Shown: piece after piece, positions 1 to 7,937 of the stretch
How the letters are laid out: each line of letters starts with the position of its first letter
Numbering within the stretch: position 1 is the stretch's first letter
NCBI GenBank assembly: GCA_002340325.1
Contig: DDLV01000121.1
Location: 1-64,000, forward strand
Direction: 5' to 3'
Length of the DNA: 64,000 nucleotides
Origin: Glaciecola sp. UBA2563
GTDB lineage: Bacteria; Pseudomonadota; Gammaproteobacteria; Enterobacterales; Alteromonadaceae
Made by a program: the position numbers and the translations under genes
Notes under the pieces: model-generated
Seen by the model: the letters and a program-made list of their open reading frames with translations, nothing else
What the model was told of the DNA's origin: nothing
The model's database searches: none

Positions 1-31
1 TCTAAAAAGTGGTTTCAACTTGTGTTGTCGG

Positions 32-196
32 CTATACCAATATTGCCGTTATCGCAAAAAAAACAAGAAAGATTGAACTTATCACGCCAATGTACAGGAA
101 ACCTTGCTTGCCTTGCTCCAATGAATAGTTGTTGTTTTTTAAATAAGCGAACCACAGTGCACAAAGCAAAACAGGCAATATAAAGAAAAATTTCAT
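32..196 (-). CDS. small two-helix membrane protein, unknown function
   Basis: An open frame of 54 codons starts at an ATG preceded by a GAAGG Shine-Dalgarno-like stretch a few bases upstream. The product opens with a very hydrophobic segment (about residues 3-18), has a short polar loop with NNN and EQGKQG, and ends with a second hydrophobic segment (about residues 34-54). It looks like a hairpin inner-membrane protein. It lies downstream of rpsT on the same strand, beyond the rpsT terminator, so it is probably transcribed separately. I do not recognise the family. The ribosome-binding site and the two clean helices argue for a real gene, but the small size leaves doubt. Confidence 0.55.
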   Translation of the reverse strand: MKFFFILPVLLCALWFAYLKNNNYSLEQGKQGFLYIGVISSIFLVFFAITAILV

Positions 197-329
197 AACC
201 TTCGAAGCAAAAAGAGATTCTTAAAGGGTAATACGTGCTTCACATTAAAATCGATTTAAATGCGTTTTAAAACCTTCAATAGAGAGAGTCAGATTCACGT
301 TTAGACGATGGAATTTTGCAGAACACATA

Positions 330-356
330 AAAAAACGACCTGATTTGGTCGTTTTT
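330..356 (-). terminator. intrinsic terminator of rpsT
   Basis: An 11-base perfect stem (AAAAAACGACC pairing with GGTCGTTTTTT) encloses a short loop. The run of A on one side and T on the other makes it able to work in both directions. It lies about 50 bases past the rpsT stop codon. Confidence 0.85.
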
Positions 357-405
357 TCTTCATTGTATGCGAATGTAAGCGCTCAGCTTTATCGTCTTAT
401 TTGAC

Positions 406-669
406 TTATGCTATCGCTTTGATTTTGGCAGACAATCTTGATTTGTGTCTTGCAGCTTTATTCTTATGAATTAAGCCTTTGGTTGCCATCCTATCAATGA
501 TTGGTACCGCTACTTGAAATGCTGATTGAGCTGCTTCTTTATCACCGGCATCAATTGCAGCAACGATTTTTTTCAAGTAGGTACGGGTCATCGAGCGACG
601 ACTTGCATTGTGCTGGCGGCGCTTTTCTGCTTGTTTTGCGCGCTTCTTAGCAGACTTGATATTAGCCAA
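406..669 (-). CDS. rpsT: 30S ribosomal protein S20
   Basis: Binds 16S rRNA early in assembly of the small ribosomal subunit. The 87-residue, very basic protein begins MANIKSAKKRAKQAEKRRQH, typical of S20, and has the usual family length. The start codon is TTG, seven bases after AGGAG. S20 of Escherichia coli also starts at UUG, where the weak start is part of its autogenous translational control, so the same control is plausible here. It is divergent from murJ, as in Pseudomonas, and has its own near-consensus promoter and a strong terminator. Confidence 0.97.
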   Translation of the reverse strand: MANIKSAKKRAKQAEKRRQHNASRRSMTRTYLKKIVAAIDAGDKEAAQSAFQVAVPIIDRMATKGLIHKNKAARHKSRLSAKIKAIA

Positions 670-709
670 GTGTAACTCCTAAAAAATTGGGTATAAATTG
701 AGGGCGCAG

Positions 710-738
710 ATTATCTTAGTTATCACAGTAGATGTCAA
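710..738 (-). promoter_or_regulatory. sigma-70 promoter of rpsT
   Basis: On the minus strand TTGACA (733-738) is followed after exactly 17 bases by GATAAT (710-715). This is a perfect -35 box and a five-of-six -10 box, about 40 bases before the TTG start, as expected for a strongly expressed ribosomal protein gene. Confidence 0.8.
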
Positions 739-852
739 TGAATTCGCTGCTCAAATTGAAAAAAATTAGTTTATTCATATGCCTTATTTGCCTACAATGC
801 CAATTGCTTCATATACACTTCACAATAAACACTTTTCACTAAGGAATTCATT

Positions 853-2406
853 TTGGCAAAAAAGCTGCTAAAAGCAGGGCTTGTTGTCAGCACGATGACG
901 TTGTTGTCACGAATACTCGGGCTCGTTAGAGATATTGTGGTTGCTAAAGTCGTTGGTGCGGACTCCGCAGCTGACGTCTTCTTTTTTGCCAATAAGATCC
1001 CCAACTTTTTGCGTAAATTATTTTCGGAAGGAGCATTCGCACAAGCATTTATTCCTGTATTGACAGAAGTGATGGAGAAGGAATCGAAACAGCGGCAAAA
1101 AGAGTTTATCGCCAAAGTTTCGGGCACGCTTGGTGTGATAGTGTTTATTACTGCAATTATTGGGGTATTGGGATCCTCGGTGATAGCTGCGATTTTCGGC
1201 GTCGGGTGGTTTATTGACCATCTAAATGGTGGTGAAGATGGCGAGAAGTTTGAACTTGCTTCTTTGCTATTAAAAATCACATTTCCCTATATCTTCTTTA
1301 TTTCACTAACTGCGTTTTCCGGCGCAATTCTCAATACATTGAATAAGTTTGCAGTTGCGTCATTCACACCTGTTCTTTTGAACATCAGTATTATTGGATG
1401 TGCTTATTTTCTTTCGCCGTATGTATCAAATCCCGCTTATGCGCTCGCATGGGGGGTGTTTGTTGGAGGCGTTGTCCAGTTAGGTTTTCAGCTTCCTTTT
1501 CTATACAGGGCAGAGGTGTTGGTTTTGCCCAGATGGGGTTGGGCAGATCACTATGTTACAAAAGTGAAAACACTGATGATCCCTGCGTTATTTGGTGTAT
1601 CTGTGAGTCAAATAAATTTGCTCTTTGACACAATGATCGCCAGTTTCTTGATGACAGGTTCAATTAGCTGGCTGTATTATTCAGACCGTCTTTTAGAGTT
1701 TCCTCTTGGGCTTTTTGGGATTGCAATTGCGACTGTCATACTGCCATCGTTATCAAAAAACCATGTAAATGAAGATAAGAAAACATTCAGTGAAACACTG
1801 GACTGGGCCATAAAGCTGATTGCATCGCTCGGCATACCAGCTGCTGTTGGACTTTTCGTATTCTCTTTACCGCTGTTACTACTCATTTTTCAACGTGGTG
1901 CTTTTACAGTCCACGATGGGGTAATGGCCTCCTACAGCTTAATGGCTTATTCTCTTGGTTTGTTTGGTTTTATGTTAGTTAAGGTCCTTGCTCCTGCATT
2001 TTATAGCCGTCAAGACACCAAAACACCCGTTAAGTATGGCATCATCACCATGGTGGCAAATATGGTGTTCAATTTAATATTTGCGATTCCTTTTGGCTAT
2101 GTGGGATTGGCTATAGCGACTGCTATTTCAGGTTGGTTAAATGCAATCTTGCTTTATCAGCGGTTACACAAAAGCAATGTGTACCGCCTATCTAAAAAAA
2201 TGATTCTTTTTATGTTTAAAATAGTAATCGCGTCTGCCGTGATGGGAATCGTCGTCTACCTATGGTCATCAGGGCTTGATTGGGCAAATTTTGATACGTA
2301 TCTACGTTTAAAACATGTATTTGTGGGGATTTTGGGAGCCGTATTGGTTTATACCATATCCATTTTGTTGCTTGGTATCAGGCCGCAGCACTTCATTAAG
2401 CACTAA
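853..2406 (+). CDS. murJ: lipid II flippase MurJ (MviN)
   Basis: Moves undecaprenyl-linked peptidoglycan precursor across the inner membrane. The 517-residue protein is almost entirely hydrophobic, consistent with the 14-helix MOP-superfamily fold. It opens with the family signature SRILGLVRDIVVAK and has the typical arginines near the cavity (SDRLLEFPLGLFG around residue 275). The start is TTG at 853, seven bases after AAGGA. It is divergent from rpsT and upstream of ribF, the order seen in Pseudomonas and many marine gammaproteobacteria. Confidence 0.96.
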   Translation: MAKKLLKAGLVVSTMTLLSRILGLVRDIVVAKVVGADSAADVFFFANKIPNFLRKLFSEGAFAQAFIPVLTEVMEKESKQRQKEFIAKVSGTLGVIVFITAIIGVLGSSVIAAIFGVGWFIDHLNGGEDGEKFELASLLLKITFPYIFFISLTAFSGAILNTLNKFAVASFTPVLLNISIIGCAYFLSPYVSNPAYALAWGVFVGGVVQLGFQLPFLYRAEVLVLPRWGWADHYVTKVKTLMIPALFGVSVSQINLLFDTMIASFLMTGSISWLYYSDRLLEFPLGLFGIAIATVILPSLSKNHVNEDKKTFSETLDWAIKLIASLGIPAAVGLFVFSLPLLLLIFQRGAFTVHDGVMASYSLMAYSLGLFGFMLVKVLAPAFYSRQDTKTPVKYGIITMVANMVFNLIFAIPFGYVGLAIATAISGWLNAILLYQRLHKSNVYRLSKKMILFMFKIVIASAVMGIVVYLWSSGLDWANFDTYLRLKHVFVGILGAVLVYTISILLLGIRPQHFIKH

Positions 2407-2450
2407 AGTTCTACATATTAATCTGGCTATACTTAATTTGTGCTTTAGCA

Positions 2451-2479
2451 TTGGTCAAAGCGCTGAAAACCTATATAAT
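2451..2479 (+). promoter_or_regulatory. candidate ribF promoter flanked by an inverted repeat
   Basis: TTGGTC and a perfect TATAAT are separated by 17 bases. CAAAGCGC (2456-2463) and its complement GCGCTTTG (2483-2490) flank the -10 box. TTGGTCAA also occurs twice in direct orientation (2451 and 2487). The arrangement could be an operator or only a hairpin in the leader. Confidence 0.5.
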
Positions 2480-2582
2480 CTTGCGCTTTGGTCAATAACG
2501 GATTATTTGAGAGCAGCATGTATGCATTTATGATGCATAGTCACCTTCTAGTCTATATCGTAAAGAGGTTCATAAGAGCAAC

Positions 2583-3509
2583 GTGCAATTAATACGAGGT
2601 ATTGGGAACATACGTCCTGACCACCATGGTTGCGTGCTCACTATAGGTAAGTTCGACGGTGTGCACTTAGGCCATCAGGCAGTTTGCAAAAACCTAATTG
2701 AAAAAGCAAAACAGCTTAACCTTCCATCATCTGTTATGGTATTCGAACCTCAACCAGAAGAGTTTTTTGCGCTTGAAAAAGCGCCACCCAGATTATCCAA
2801 TCTCCGTGATAAATATAATCAGCTCAAATTACTAGGTATAGACAGACTTATCTGTATTCGATTTGAGAACTCGTTTGCGAAACAATCTCCGACGCATTTT
2901 GTTGAAAATTTATTAAGAGATAAACTAGGCACACGATTCTTAGTTGTTGGAGATGATTTTAAGTTCGGCTATGAGCGCAAAGGCGACTTCGCGTTTTTAC
3001 AACAGATAGCATCACAATGCGGGTTTGATGTTGTCAATACAAAAAGCTACCAAATGAACAATGATCGGATCTCTTCGACGCTTATTCGACAAGCGTTAAG
3101 AGTTGGTGATTTTTCGGCAGCTAAACAAATGCTGGGAAGAGACTTTGCGCTATTTGGAAAAGTCGTTCACGGAGAGAAAAACGGAAGAAAAATAGGTTTT
3201 CCCACAGCCAATATTAAAATTAAAACGCCAAAACTACCGATTTCTGGTGTATTTGCAGTAAGAGTTCATGTAAACGGACAAGACTATGATGGCGTTGCAA
3301 ACCTTGGTGTTAGGCCAACACTTTCTGGGCAACAGTTACAGTTAGAAACGCACCTGTTTGGGTTTTCGGGTGATTTGTATGGCCGTCCTATTTCTGTGCG
3401 GTTTATCAATAAGATCAGGGATGAGAGGCGCTTTAATAGTTTAGACGATTTAAAACAACAGATAACCAAAGACGCCATTACCGCGAAAGCCGTATTATCA
3501 GCAAAATAA
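2583..3509 (+). CDS. ribF: bifunctional riboflavin kinase/FAD synthetase
   Basis: Phosphorylates riboflavin to FMN and adenylates FMN to FAD. The N-terminal nucleotidyltransferase domain (about residues 1-185) shows TIGKFDGVHLGHQAV and RISSTLIRQAL. The C-terminal flavokinase domain (about 186-308) shows GRKIGFPTANI. The length of 308 is normal. Translation starts at GTG. In most gammaproteobacteria ileS follows directly. Here the last codons and the stop form the first copy of a 16-bp tandem repeat, and only a remnant of ileS lies between ribF and lspA. Confidence 0.96.
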   Translation: MQLIRGIGNIRPDHHGCVLTIGKFDGVHLGHQAVCKNLIEKAKQLNLPSSVMVFEPQPEEFFALEKAPPRLSNLRDKYNQLKLLGIDRLICIRFENSFAKQSPTHFVENLLRDKLGTRFLVVGDDFKFGYERKGDFAFLQQIASQCGFDVVNTKSYQMNNDRISSTLIRQALRVGDFSAAKQMLGRDFALFGKVVHGEKNGRKIGFPTANIKIKTPKLPISGVFAVRVHVNGQDYDGVANLGVRPTLSGQQLQLETHLFGFSGDLYGRPISVRFINKIRDERRFNSLDDLKQQITKDAITAKAVLSAK

Positions 3510-3574
3510 TAAATCAGCAAAATAATAAATCAGCAAAATAATAAATCAGCAAAATAATAAATCAGCAAAATAAT
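3498..3574. repeat. 16-bp tandem repeat over the ribF stop codon
   Basis: Four complete head-to-tail copies of TCAGCAAAATAATAAA are followed by a 13-base partial copy. The first copy encodes the last three ribF residues and its TAA stop. The unit is not a multiple of three and carries TAATAA, so changes in copy number would not alter RibF. It lies at the edge of the region from which ileS appears to be missing. Confidence 0.95.
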
Positions 3575-3590
3575 TTTTGGATCTCACTGA

Positions 3591-3713
3591 ATGACCGATA
3601 ATCAATCTACACCTAAGCTACCAGAAATTGCTACAGATCCTAAACCTCCATTGCGTTGTAACAGATGTATTACTAATGTTGATGGGATGGGAGATATAAA
3701 ACGCCATGCCTAA
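3591..3713 (+). pseudogene. ileS: 3' remnant of isoleucyl-tRNA synthetase gene
   Basis: This 40-codon frame ends eight bases inside lspA, where ileS normally ends. Its last 18 residues, starting CNRCITNV and continuing with GMG and a terminal KRHA, can be lined up without gaps with the zinc-binding C-terminus of IleRS as I recall it (CGRCVSNVAGDGE, then KRKFA in Escherichia coli). The similarity extends upstream as P-x4-DP-x2-P-x2-C. The preceding CxxCW pair of the zinc site is absent, and a TGA lies directly before the ATG. The catalytic body of roughly 900 codons is missing. The fragment may persist because it carries the lspA ribosome-binding region. A translated leader peptide is the alternative. 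Confidence 0.75.
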
Positions 3714-4206
3714 ATTCATCAGCGAGACAGGATTCAGATTTCTTTGGATAACTATCATTGCTATCGTCCTTGATCAATGGACTAAGTTGGCAGTTGTTGA
3801 TGCAATGTATTTAGGGCAATCCAGCCAGATCTTGCCGTTTTTCAATTTAACTTATGTGCATAATTATGGCGCAGCCTTTAGTATTTTGTACGATGCTGGA
3901 GGTTGGCAACGATATTTTCTCAGTGCAGTTGCATTAATTGTCAGTATTGTGATCCTTTGGTGGCTGTACAAATCAACTAAAAAACAAGTGCTGATGTGTG
4001 TCGCTTTCGCTTTTATTTTGGGCGGTGCTATTGGCAATTTGATTGATAGAGTTCTGTATGGTTATGTTATCGATTTTCTCGATTTTTATATCCAAACGTA
4101 TCATTGGCCCGCCTTTAATGTGGCCGACTCCAGCATCTTTATCGGTGCAGCGTTATTGATACTAGACATGATCATCAATAAGGATGAAGACCAAAATGAG
4201 CAGTAG
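3706..4206 (+). CDS. lspA: lipoprotein signal peptidase (signal peptidase II)
   Basis: Aspartyl protease of the inner membrane that cleaves prolipoprotein signal peptides after lipidation. The 166-residue protein has four hydrophobic helices and the conserved blocks NLTYVHNYGAAFSIL, GAIGNLIDRV, YVIDFLDFY and FNVADSSIFIG, whose two aspartates (VIDF and VADS) form the catalytic dyad. Its start overlaps the end of the ileS remnant by eight bases. The end overlaps fkpB, so lspA, fkpB and ispH look like one translationally coupled operon. Confidence 0.96.
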   Translation: MPKFISETGFRFLWITIIAIVLDQWTKLAVVDAMYLGQSSQILPFFNLTYVHNYGAAFSILYDAGGWQRYFLSAVALIVSIVILWWLYKSTKKQVLMCVAFAFILGGAIGNLIDRVLYGYVIDFLDFYIQTYHWPAFNVADSSIFIGAALLILDMIINKDEDQNEQ

Positions 4207-4636
4207 CAACGAAGTTAACGCAGAAAGCGAAGTCATTCTGCATTTTGATTTAAAATTAAAAGATGGGTCTGCTGTTGACAGTACGCGAGTTAATGATAAA
4301 CCTGCGAAGATGGTCATGGGCGACGGTAGCTTAACACCTAACTTTGAAGCATGTTTAATTGGTTTGGTGAAAGGACAGAGAAAGTCATTTGAAATTAACG
4401 CAAATGATGCTTTTGGTATGCCTAACCCGGACAATATATATCACCTTGACCGAACAAAGTTCGATGCTGATGAAAAGTTAGAAGAGGGGATGATTATGGG
4501 GTTTGCTCAGCCTGACGGTAGCGAGTTGCCAGGAATAATTCGCAGCGTCGCTGGTCAGTCAGTAACCGTTGATTTTAATCATCCATTAGCGGGACAAGAT
4601 GTCATCTTTGATGTTGAAATTATTGACGTGAGGTAA
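4196..4636 (+). CDS. fkpB: FKBP-type peptidyl-prolyl isomerase, FkpB/SlpA type
   Basis: Peptidyl-prolyl cis-trans isomerase of the short SlyD-like class with an insert-in-flap domain. Family blocks include LHFDLKLKDGSAVDST near the N-terminus, DAFGMPNPDNIYHL, and VDFNHPLAGQDVIFDVEI near the end. I chose the ATG at 4196 (146 residues) because AAGG lies 12 bases upstream. An in-frame ATG at 4184 touches that AAGG and would add four residues. The gene sits between lspA and ispH as in Escherichia coli, overlapping lspA by 11 bases and ispH by one. Confidence 0.93.
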   Translation: MSSSNEVNAESEVILHFDLKLKDGSAVDSTRVNDKPAKMVMGDGSLTPNFEACLIGLVKGQRKSFEINANDAFGMPNPDNIYHLDRTKFDADEKLEEGMIMGFAQPDGSELPGIIRSVAGQSVTVDFNHPLAGQDVIFDVEIIDVR

Positions 4637-5583
4637 TGATGAAGGTTCATTTAGCAAATCCTAGAGGGTTTTGTGCAGGGGTTGATAGAGCAATTACGAT
4701 TGTCGAACGCGCACTAGAAATGTTTGAGCCACCCATTTATGTGAGGCATGAAGTTGTCCACAACCGTTTTGTAGTGGACGGACTTAAAGCCAGAGGGGCT
4801 ATTTTTGTTGATGAATTAGATGAAATTCCTGACGATAACATTGTTATTTTCTCAGCACATGGTGTGTCGCAAAGTGTTAGAGAAAATGCAACCGCAAGAG
4901 GATTGAAGGTCTTTGATGCTACTTGCCCTTTGGTTACCAAAGTCCATATGGAGGTCATGCGAGCCTCTAAGAAAGGCACCGAATGCGTACTCATCGGCCA
5001 CCATGGCCATCCAGAGGTCGAAGGTACTATGGGCCAATACAATAACCCCGACGGCGGTATATATTTAGTCGAGTCCACTGCTGATGTGCAACAACTCGAT
5101 GTTAAAAACCCAGATGAACTCTACTATTGCAGCCAGACAACGCTTTCGGTTGATGATACGGCTGAGGTGATAGAAGCACTGCGAGAAAAGTTTCCAAACA
5201 TTGATGGCCCGCGCAAAGACGATATTTGTTATGCGACACAGAATAGACAAGATGCCGTAAGAGACTTAGCTGCGGCATGTGATGTAGTGTTGGTTGTAGG
5301 CGCACAAAACAGTTCAAATTCAAATAGGCTGCGAGAGCTGGCTGAAAAAATGGGCGCAGCCGCGTATCTTATTGCTGATGAGAACTGTCTAAAGAGCGAA
5401 TGGTTTTCATCCTCTACTAGCGTAGGCGTAACAGCTGGAGCTTCAGCACCTGATGTATTGGTTGAGCGGGTTATTTCGCAACTTAAAGCATATGGTGCTA
5501 CTGATGTATTGGAATTGGATGGGCGCAAAGAAGACGTCGAGTTTGCTGTGCCTAAAGAGCTGCGGATAAAACAAATTACGTGA
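4636..5583 (+). CDS. ispH: 4-hydroxy-3-methylbut-2-enyl diphosphate reductase
   Basis: Last step of the methylerythritol phosphate pathway, reducing HMBPP to IPP and DMAPP with a 4Fe-4S cluster. The three cluster cysteines are in ANPRGFCAGVDRAI (about residue 13), DATCPLVTKVH (about 97) and DICYATQNRQ (about 197). The glutamate/threonine active-site region also looks intact (GHPEVEGTMGQ). Length is 315. The start shares one base with the fkpB stop. dxs and ispA of the same broader pathway lie at 45-48 kb. Confidence 0.97.
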   Translation: MMKVHLANPRGFCAGVDRAITIVERALEMFEPPIYVRHEVVHNRFVVDGLKARGAIFVDELDEIPDDNIVIFSAHGVSQSVRENATARGLKVFDATCPLVTKVHMEVMRASKKGTECVLIGHHGHPEVEGTMGQYNNPDGGIYLVESTADVQQLDVKNPDELYYCSQTTLSVDDTAEVIEALREKFPNIDGPRKDDICYATQNRQDAVRDLAAACDVVLVVGAQNSSNSNRLRELAEKMGAAAYLIADENCLKSEWFSSSTSVGVTAGASAPDVLVERVISQLKAYGATDVLELDGRKEDVEFAVPKELRIKQIT

Positions 5584-5670
5584 ATCAGAATATAGAAATT
5601 TATATTGCTACTCAGCGAGCAAAAAGGGCAAACAAAAAGTGGTGGCAGTTTTGGCGTTAGCTTTTGTCCT

Positions 5671-5684
5671 TAACCTTTCGGTTA
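5671..5684. terminator. weak stem-loop between ispH and the NYN gene
   Basis: TAACC and GGTTA form a five-base stem around TTTC in the gap between the convergent genes. There is no proper T run on either side, so terminator function is only suggested by position. Confidence 0.3.
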
Positions 5685-5700
5685 GATAGTTTATCAGAGC

Positions 5701-6249
5701 TTAAAGAAGCATCTCTTGTGTGATTGGGTGAAAGAAATCACTCTGTTTAATTAAGCTGTTTGCAGTCAATGATTCAACGCTTATGACGTGAGTGTTTATG
5801 CTATGGCGTAGAGAAACTCGATGTAGTAGTAAGTCAAAATCGCCATCGCCGCTCAGTAGAAATACGTGCTCTACTTTTTCGGCATACTCCATAACATCCA
5901 AAGTGATGCCCACGTCCCAGTCGCCCTTTGCAGAACCGTCACGTCGTTGTATATAAGGTTTAAGTTTGACGTCAAATCCAATATGTCTAAGCGCGCTTTG
6001 AAACTTTTTTTGTCCTTCGTTTTCACTATCAACAGCATAGGCAAATGCATAAGAAATACTGTACTGGCCATCTAGTTGTTTCCAAAGTTTTCGATAATCA
6101 AAGGCGCGCTGAAACGCATCTCGACAGGTATAATACACGTTTTGAACATCGACAAAAATCGCTGCTGTGGGTTGAAAATTTTGCATGTTATGGAAGCTTG
6201 CGAAATAATTTTCACTTGATTGTACTAGGGCTTGTTTATCTTTGTTCAT
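5701..6249 (-). CDS. NYN/LabA-like (DUF88) domain protein, putative RNase
   Basis: The 182-residue protein carries the PIN-like NYN fold. AAIFVDVQNVYYT (about residues 29-41) holds the first acidic residue and asparagine, KGDWDVGITLDVMEYA (about 107-122) the second cluster, and VFLLSGDGDFDLLLHRV (about 127-143) the third. These acidic residues would coordinate a metal for RNA or nucleotide hydrolysis. The gene is convergent with ispH and divergent from the pilV operon. A role in pilus regulation has no support beyond position. The domain call is strong; the substrate is unknown. Confidence 0.8.
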   Translation of the reverse strand: MNKDKQALVQSSENYFASFHNMQNFQPTAAIFVDVQNVYYTCRDAFQRAFDYRKLWKQLDGQYSISYAFAYAVDSENEGQKKFQSALRHIGFDVKLKPYIQRRDGSAKGDWDVGITLDVMEYAEKVEHVFLLSGDGDFDLLLHRVSLRHSINTHVISVESLTANSLIKQSDFFHPITQEMLL

Positions 6250-6426
6250 TTTTTATGTTGTCTTTTAAAATTATCTAGTTCAAGTCGTCCGTAATCTGCA
6301 CTCTTAGATAATTCTAAAACGCTAACCATATCGAACATTTCATACGTGAGACTTATATAAAATAACCAATAATTGGCCTAGCTGTAATAACCTACAGGTG
6401 AGAAGAGGTTTTAACTCACGCGGATT

Positions 6427-7062
6427 ATGATGGTGGTATTTAGTAGTAACAACCAAAAAAAGACGCAGCTAGGCATCGGTATGGTTGAAGTGTTAATCAC
6501 ACTTTTCGTACTTTCGGTAGGATTGCTCGGCGTAGCATCGATGCAGTTCATCAGCTCGTTTAATAATAAAAGCGCTTTAGCAAGGACACAGGCTGTCTTT
6601 GTAACGCAACAGACTGCAGAGTTATTGCGAGCGAGCATGACATTGTCTTCGGTGACTGACGGTTACGTCGTTGATAATGCCTACTTTGACCAAAACAACT
6701 ATAACTTTGCTAATTTATCTTGTAACTCCAGTACTTCTAGCTTTGATTGCCATTGTAAGGCGCTTCCCGAATCCATTCCAGACTGCCTTTCAGGTGAATG
6801 CAATACGCAAGAGTTTGCTATTTTTGACGCTCACAAGATGTCGTGCGCGACGGTTGCAAGTAATCCGGAAGCAGAGATATTCGTTGAGTGTGACGACAAT
6901 AATGTATTGGATGCAGACGCTTGCACGGCAGGCTCAATTCATCGAATCATCGTAAGGTGGCCGGAAACTGGTTGGCAAGGAAAGAGTCGAGTAGCCAATT
7001 CCCAGTGCAACAGCGCAGGAAGCTCTGATTATGATTGCGTCGCGCTTGAGGTGTTGCTGTGA
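6427..7062 (+). CDS. pilV: type IV pilus minor pseudopilin PilV
   Basis: Minor pseudopilin of the pilus initiation complex. A short basic leader ends at Gly16, followed by IGMVEVLITLFVLSVGLLGV, with the glutamate at mature position +5 expected for assembly. The remaining cysteine-rich domain (211 residues in all) is periplasmic. The GLLGVASMQ run after the helix is characteristic of PilV. No clear ribosome-binding site precedes the ATG at 6427; the next in-frame ATG gives nearly the same protein. It is the first gene of pilV-pilW-pilX-pilY1, with a four-base overlap to pilW. Confidence 0.88.
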   Translation: MMVVFSSNNQKKTQLGIGMVEVLITLFVLSVGLLGVASMQFISSFNNKSALARTQAVFVTQQTAELLRASMTLSSVTDGYVVDNAYFDQNNYNFANLSCNSSTSSFDCHCKALPESIPDCLSGECNTQEFAIFDAHKMSCATVASNPEAEIFVECDDNNVLDADACTAGSIHRIIVRWPETGWQGKSRVANSQCNSAGSSDYDCVALEVLL

Positions 7063-7937
7063 GAAATCTACTAGCGTTCAAACCCGCAAGGAATCAAGTA
7101 GGCTTAACGCTTGTTGAGCTTATGGTCGCCGTCGCGCTTGGTGCTATCGTTTCAATAGGCATTGTTCAAGTGCTGGTAAGCAATCGGTTTTCCGATGACC
7201 TGAATACATCCATTGCCACCGCTCAAGAGAATGGCAGATTTATCGTCACAAGACTTCGTAACGATATCATGATGGCGGGTTATCACAATCCTTTATTCCC
7301 AGATCTCAACGACTCTGTAGATTTAACCGAAGAAAACTCTTTTTTAAGAAACAACGTGATCGTCTTGCCAGGAGACTTTGCTCTTCGAGCGAACTTGGGC
7401 AGTAGTGAAGGCTCTGGTAGTTCAGATGACACTTTGGTGATATCCAAACAAGCGTTGCAGGACTGCAGAGGCGCGAAACTCGGCTACTTGGATGATGAAG
7501 AATTCTACGTCGTAAATGAGTACTTCCTAGAAGGTGATGAGTTGCGTTGTAGAGGTTTCGACGGTCGGGTCTTAAGAGGACAGCGGATCGCTATTGACCA
7601 CAATAACCATGAAGCGGTCACGCTTATGGAAGACGTACTCAGCTTTCAAGTGATGTACGGAATAACGGCATCTGATGTAAATGCAACGACTGGCACGCCG
7701 GTGAAATACATTGATGCTTCAGAACTGGCTGCAGCTTTTGATGACAATGCGCATGTAGTGGCAGTGAAAATAGCCTTAATAATAAAGGGAGACGGAGATG
7801 GATTTATTGAATCGCCTGCAGAATTCAAATTACTCAACGAAGACACAATTACAGCGCCTGATAAAGGTTTATACCAAGCGTTCGAAACAACAATCACACT
7901 GAGAAATGCGAAAAATTTTGTAAGGGCAAATATATGA
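7059..7937 (+). CDS. pilW: type IV pilus minor pseudopilin PilW
   Basis: Minor pseudopilin with prepilin cleavage expected after Gly15 and mature start LTLVELMVAVALGAIVSIGI, including Glu at +5. The 292-residue length and the GRFIVTRLRNDIMMAGY stretch after the helix fit PilW. The start is GTG in the GTGA overlap with pilV, and the end overlaps pilX by ATGA, so translation is probably coupled through the operon. Confidence 0.88.
   Translation: MRNLLAFKPARNQVGLTLVELMVAVALGAIVSIGIVQVLVSNRFSDDLNTSIATAQENGRFIVTRLRNDIMMAGYHNPLFPDLNDSVDLTEENSFLRNNVIVLPGDFALRANLGSSEGSGSSDDTLVISKQALQDCRGAKLGYLDDEEFYVVNEYFLEGDELRCRGFDGRVLRGQRIAIDHNNHEAVTLMEDVLSFQVMYGITASDVNATTGTPVKYIDASELAAAFDDNAHVVAVKIALIIKGDGDGFIESPAEFKLLNEDTITAPDKGLYQAFETTITLRNAKNFVRANI

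Noticed and set aside
792..1280. 162-residue open frame antisense to the start of murJ
   Set aside because: It lies opposite the conserved MurJ N-terminus, has low-complexity composition and matches no family; it is a coding shadow.
3498..3574. CRISPR array
   Set aside because: The 16-bp units are directly head-to-tail with no spacers, so this is a simple tandem repeat.
5639..5689. Remnant of a pilin gene after ispH
   Set aside because: A hydrophobic stretch is readable (starting VVAVLALAFVLNL), but there is no start codon context, no prepilin motif and no further similarity.
5701..6249. NYN gene as toxin of a toxin-antitoxin pair
   Set aside because: No small partner gene adjoins it; the neighbours are ispH and pilV.
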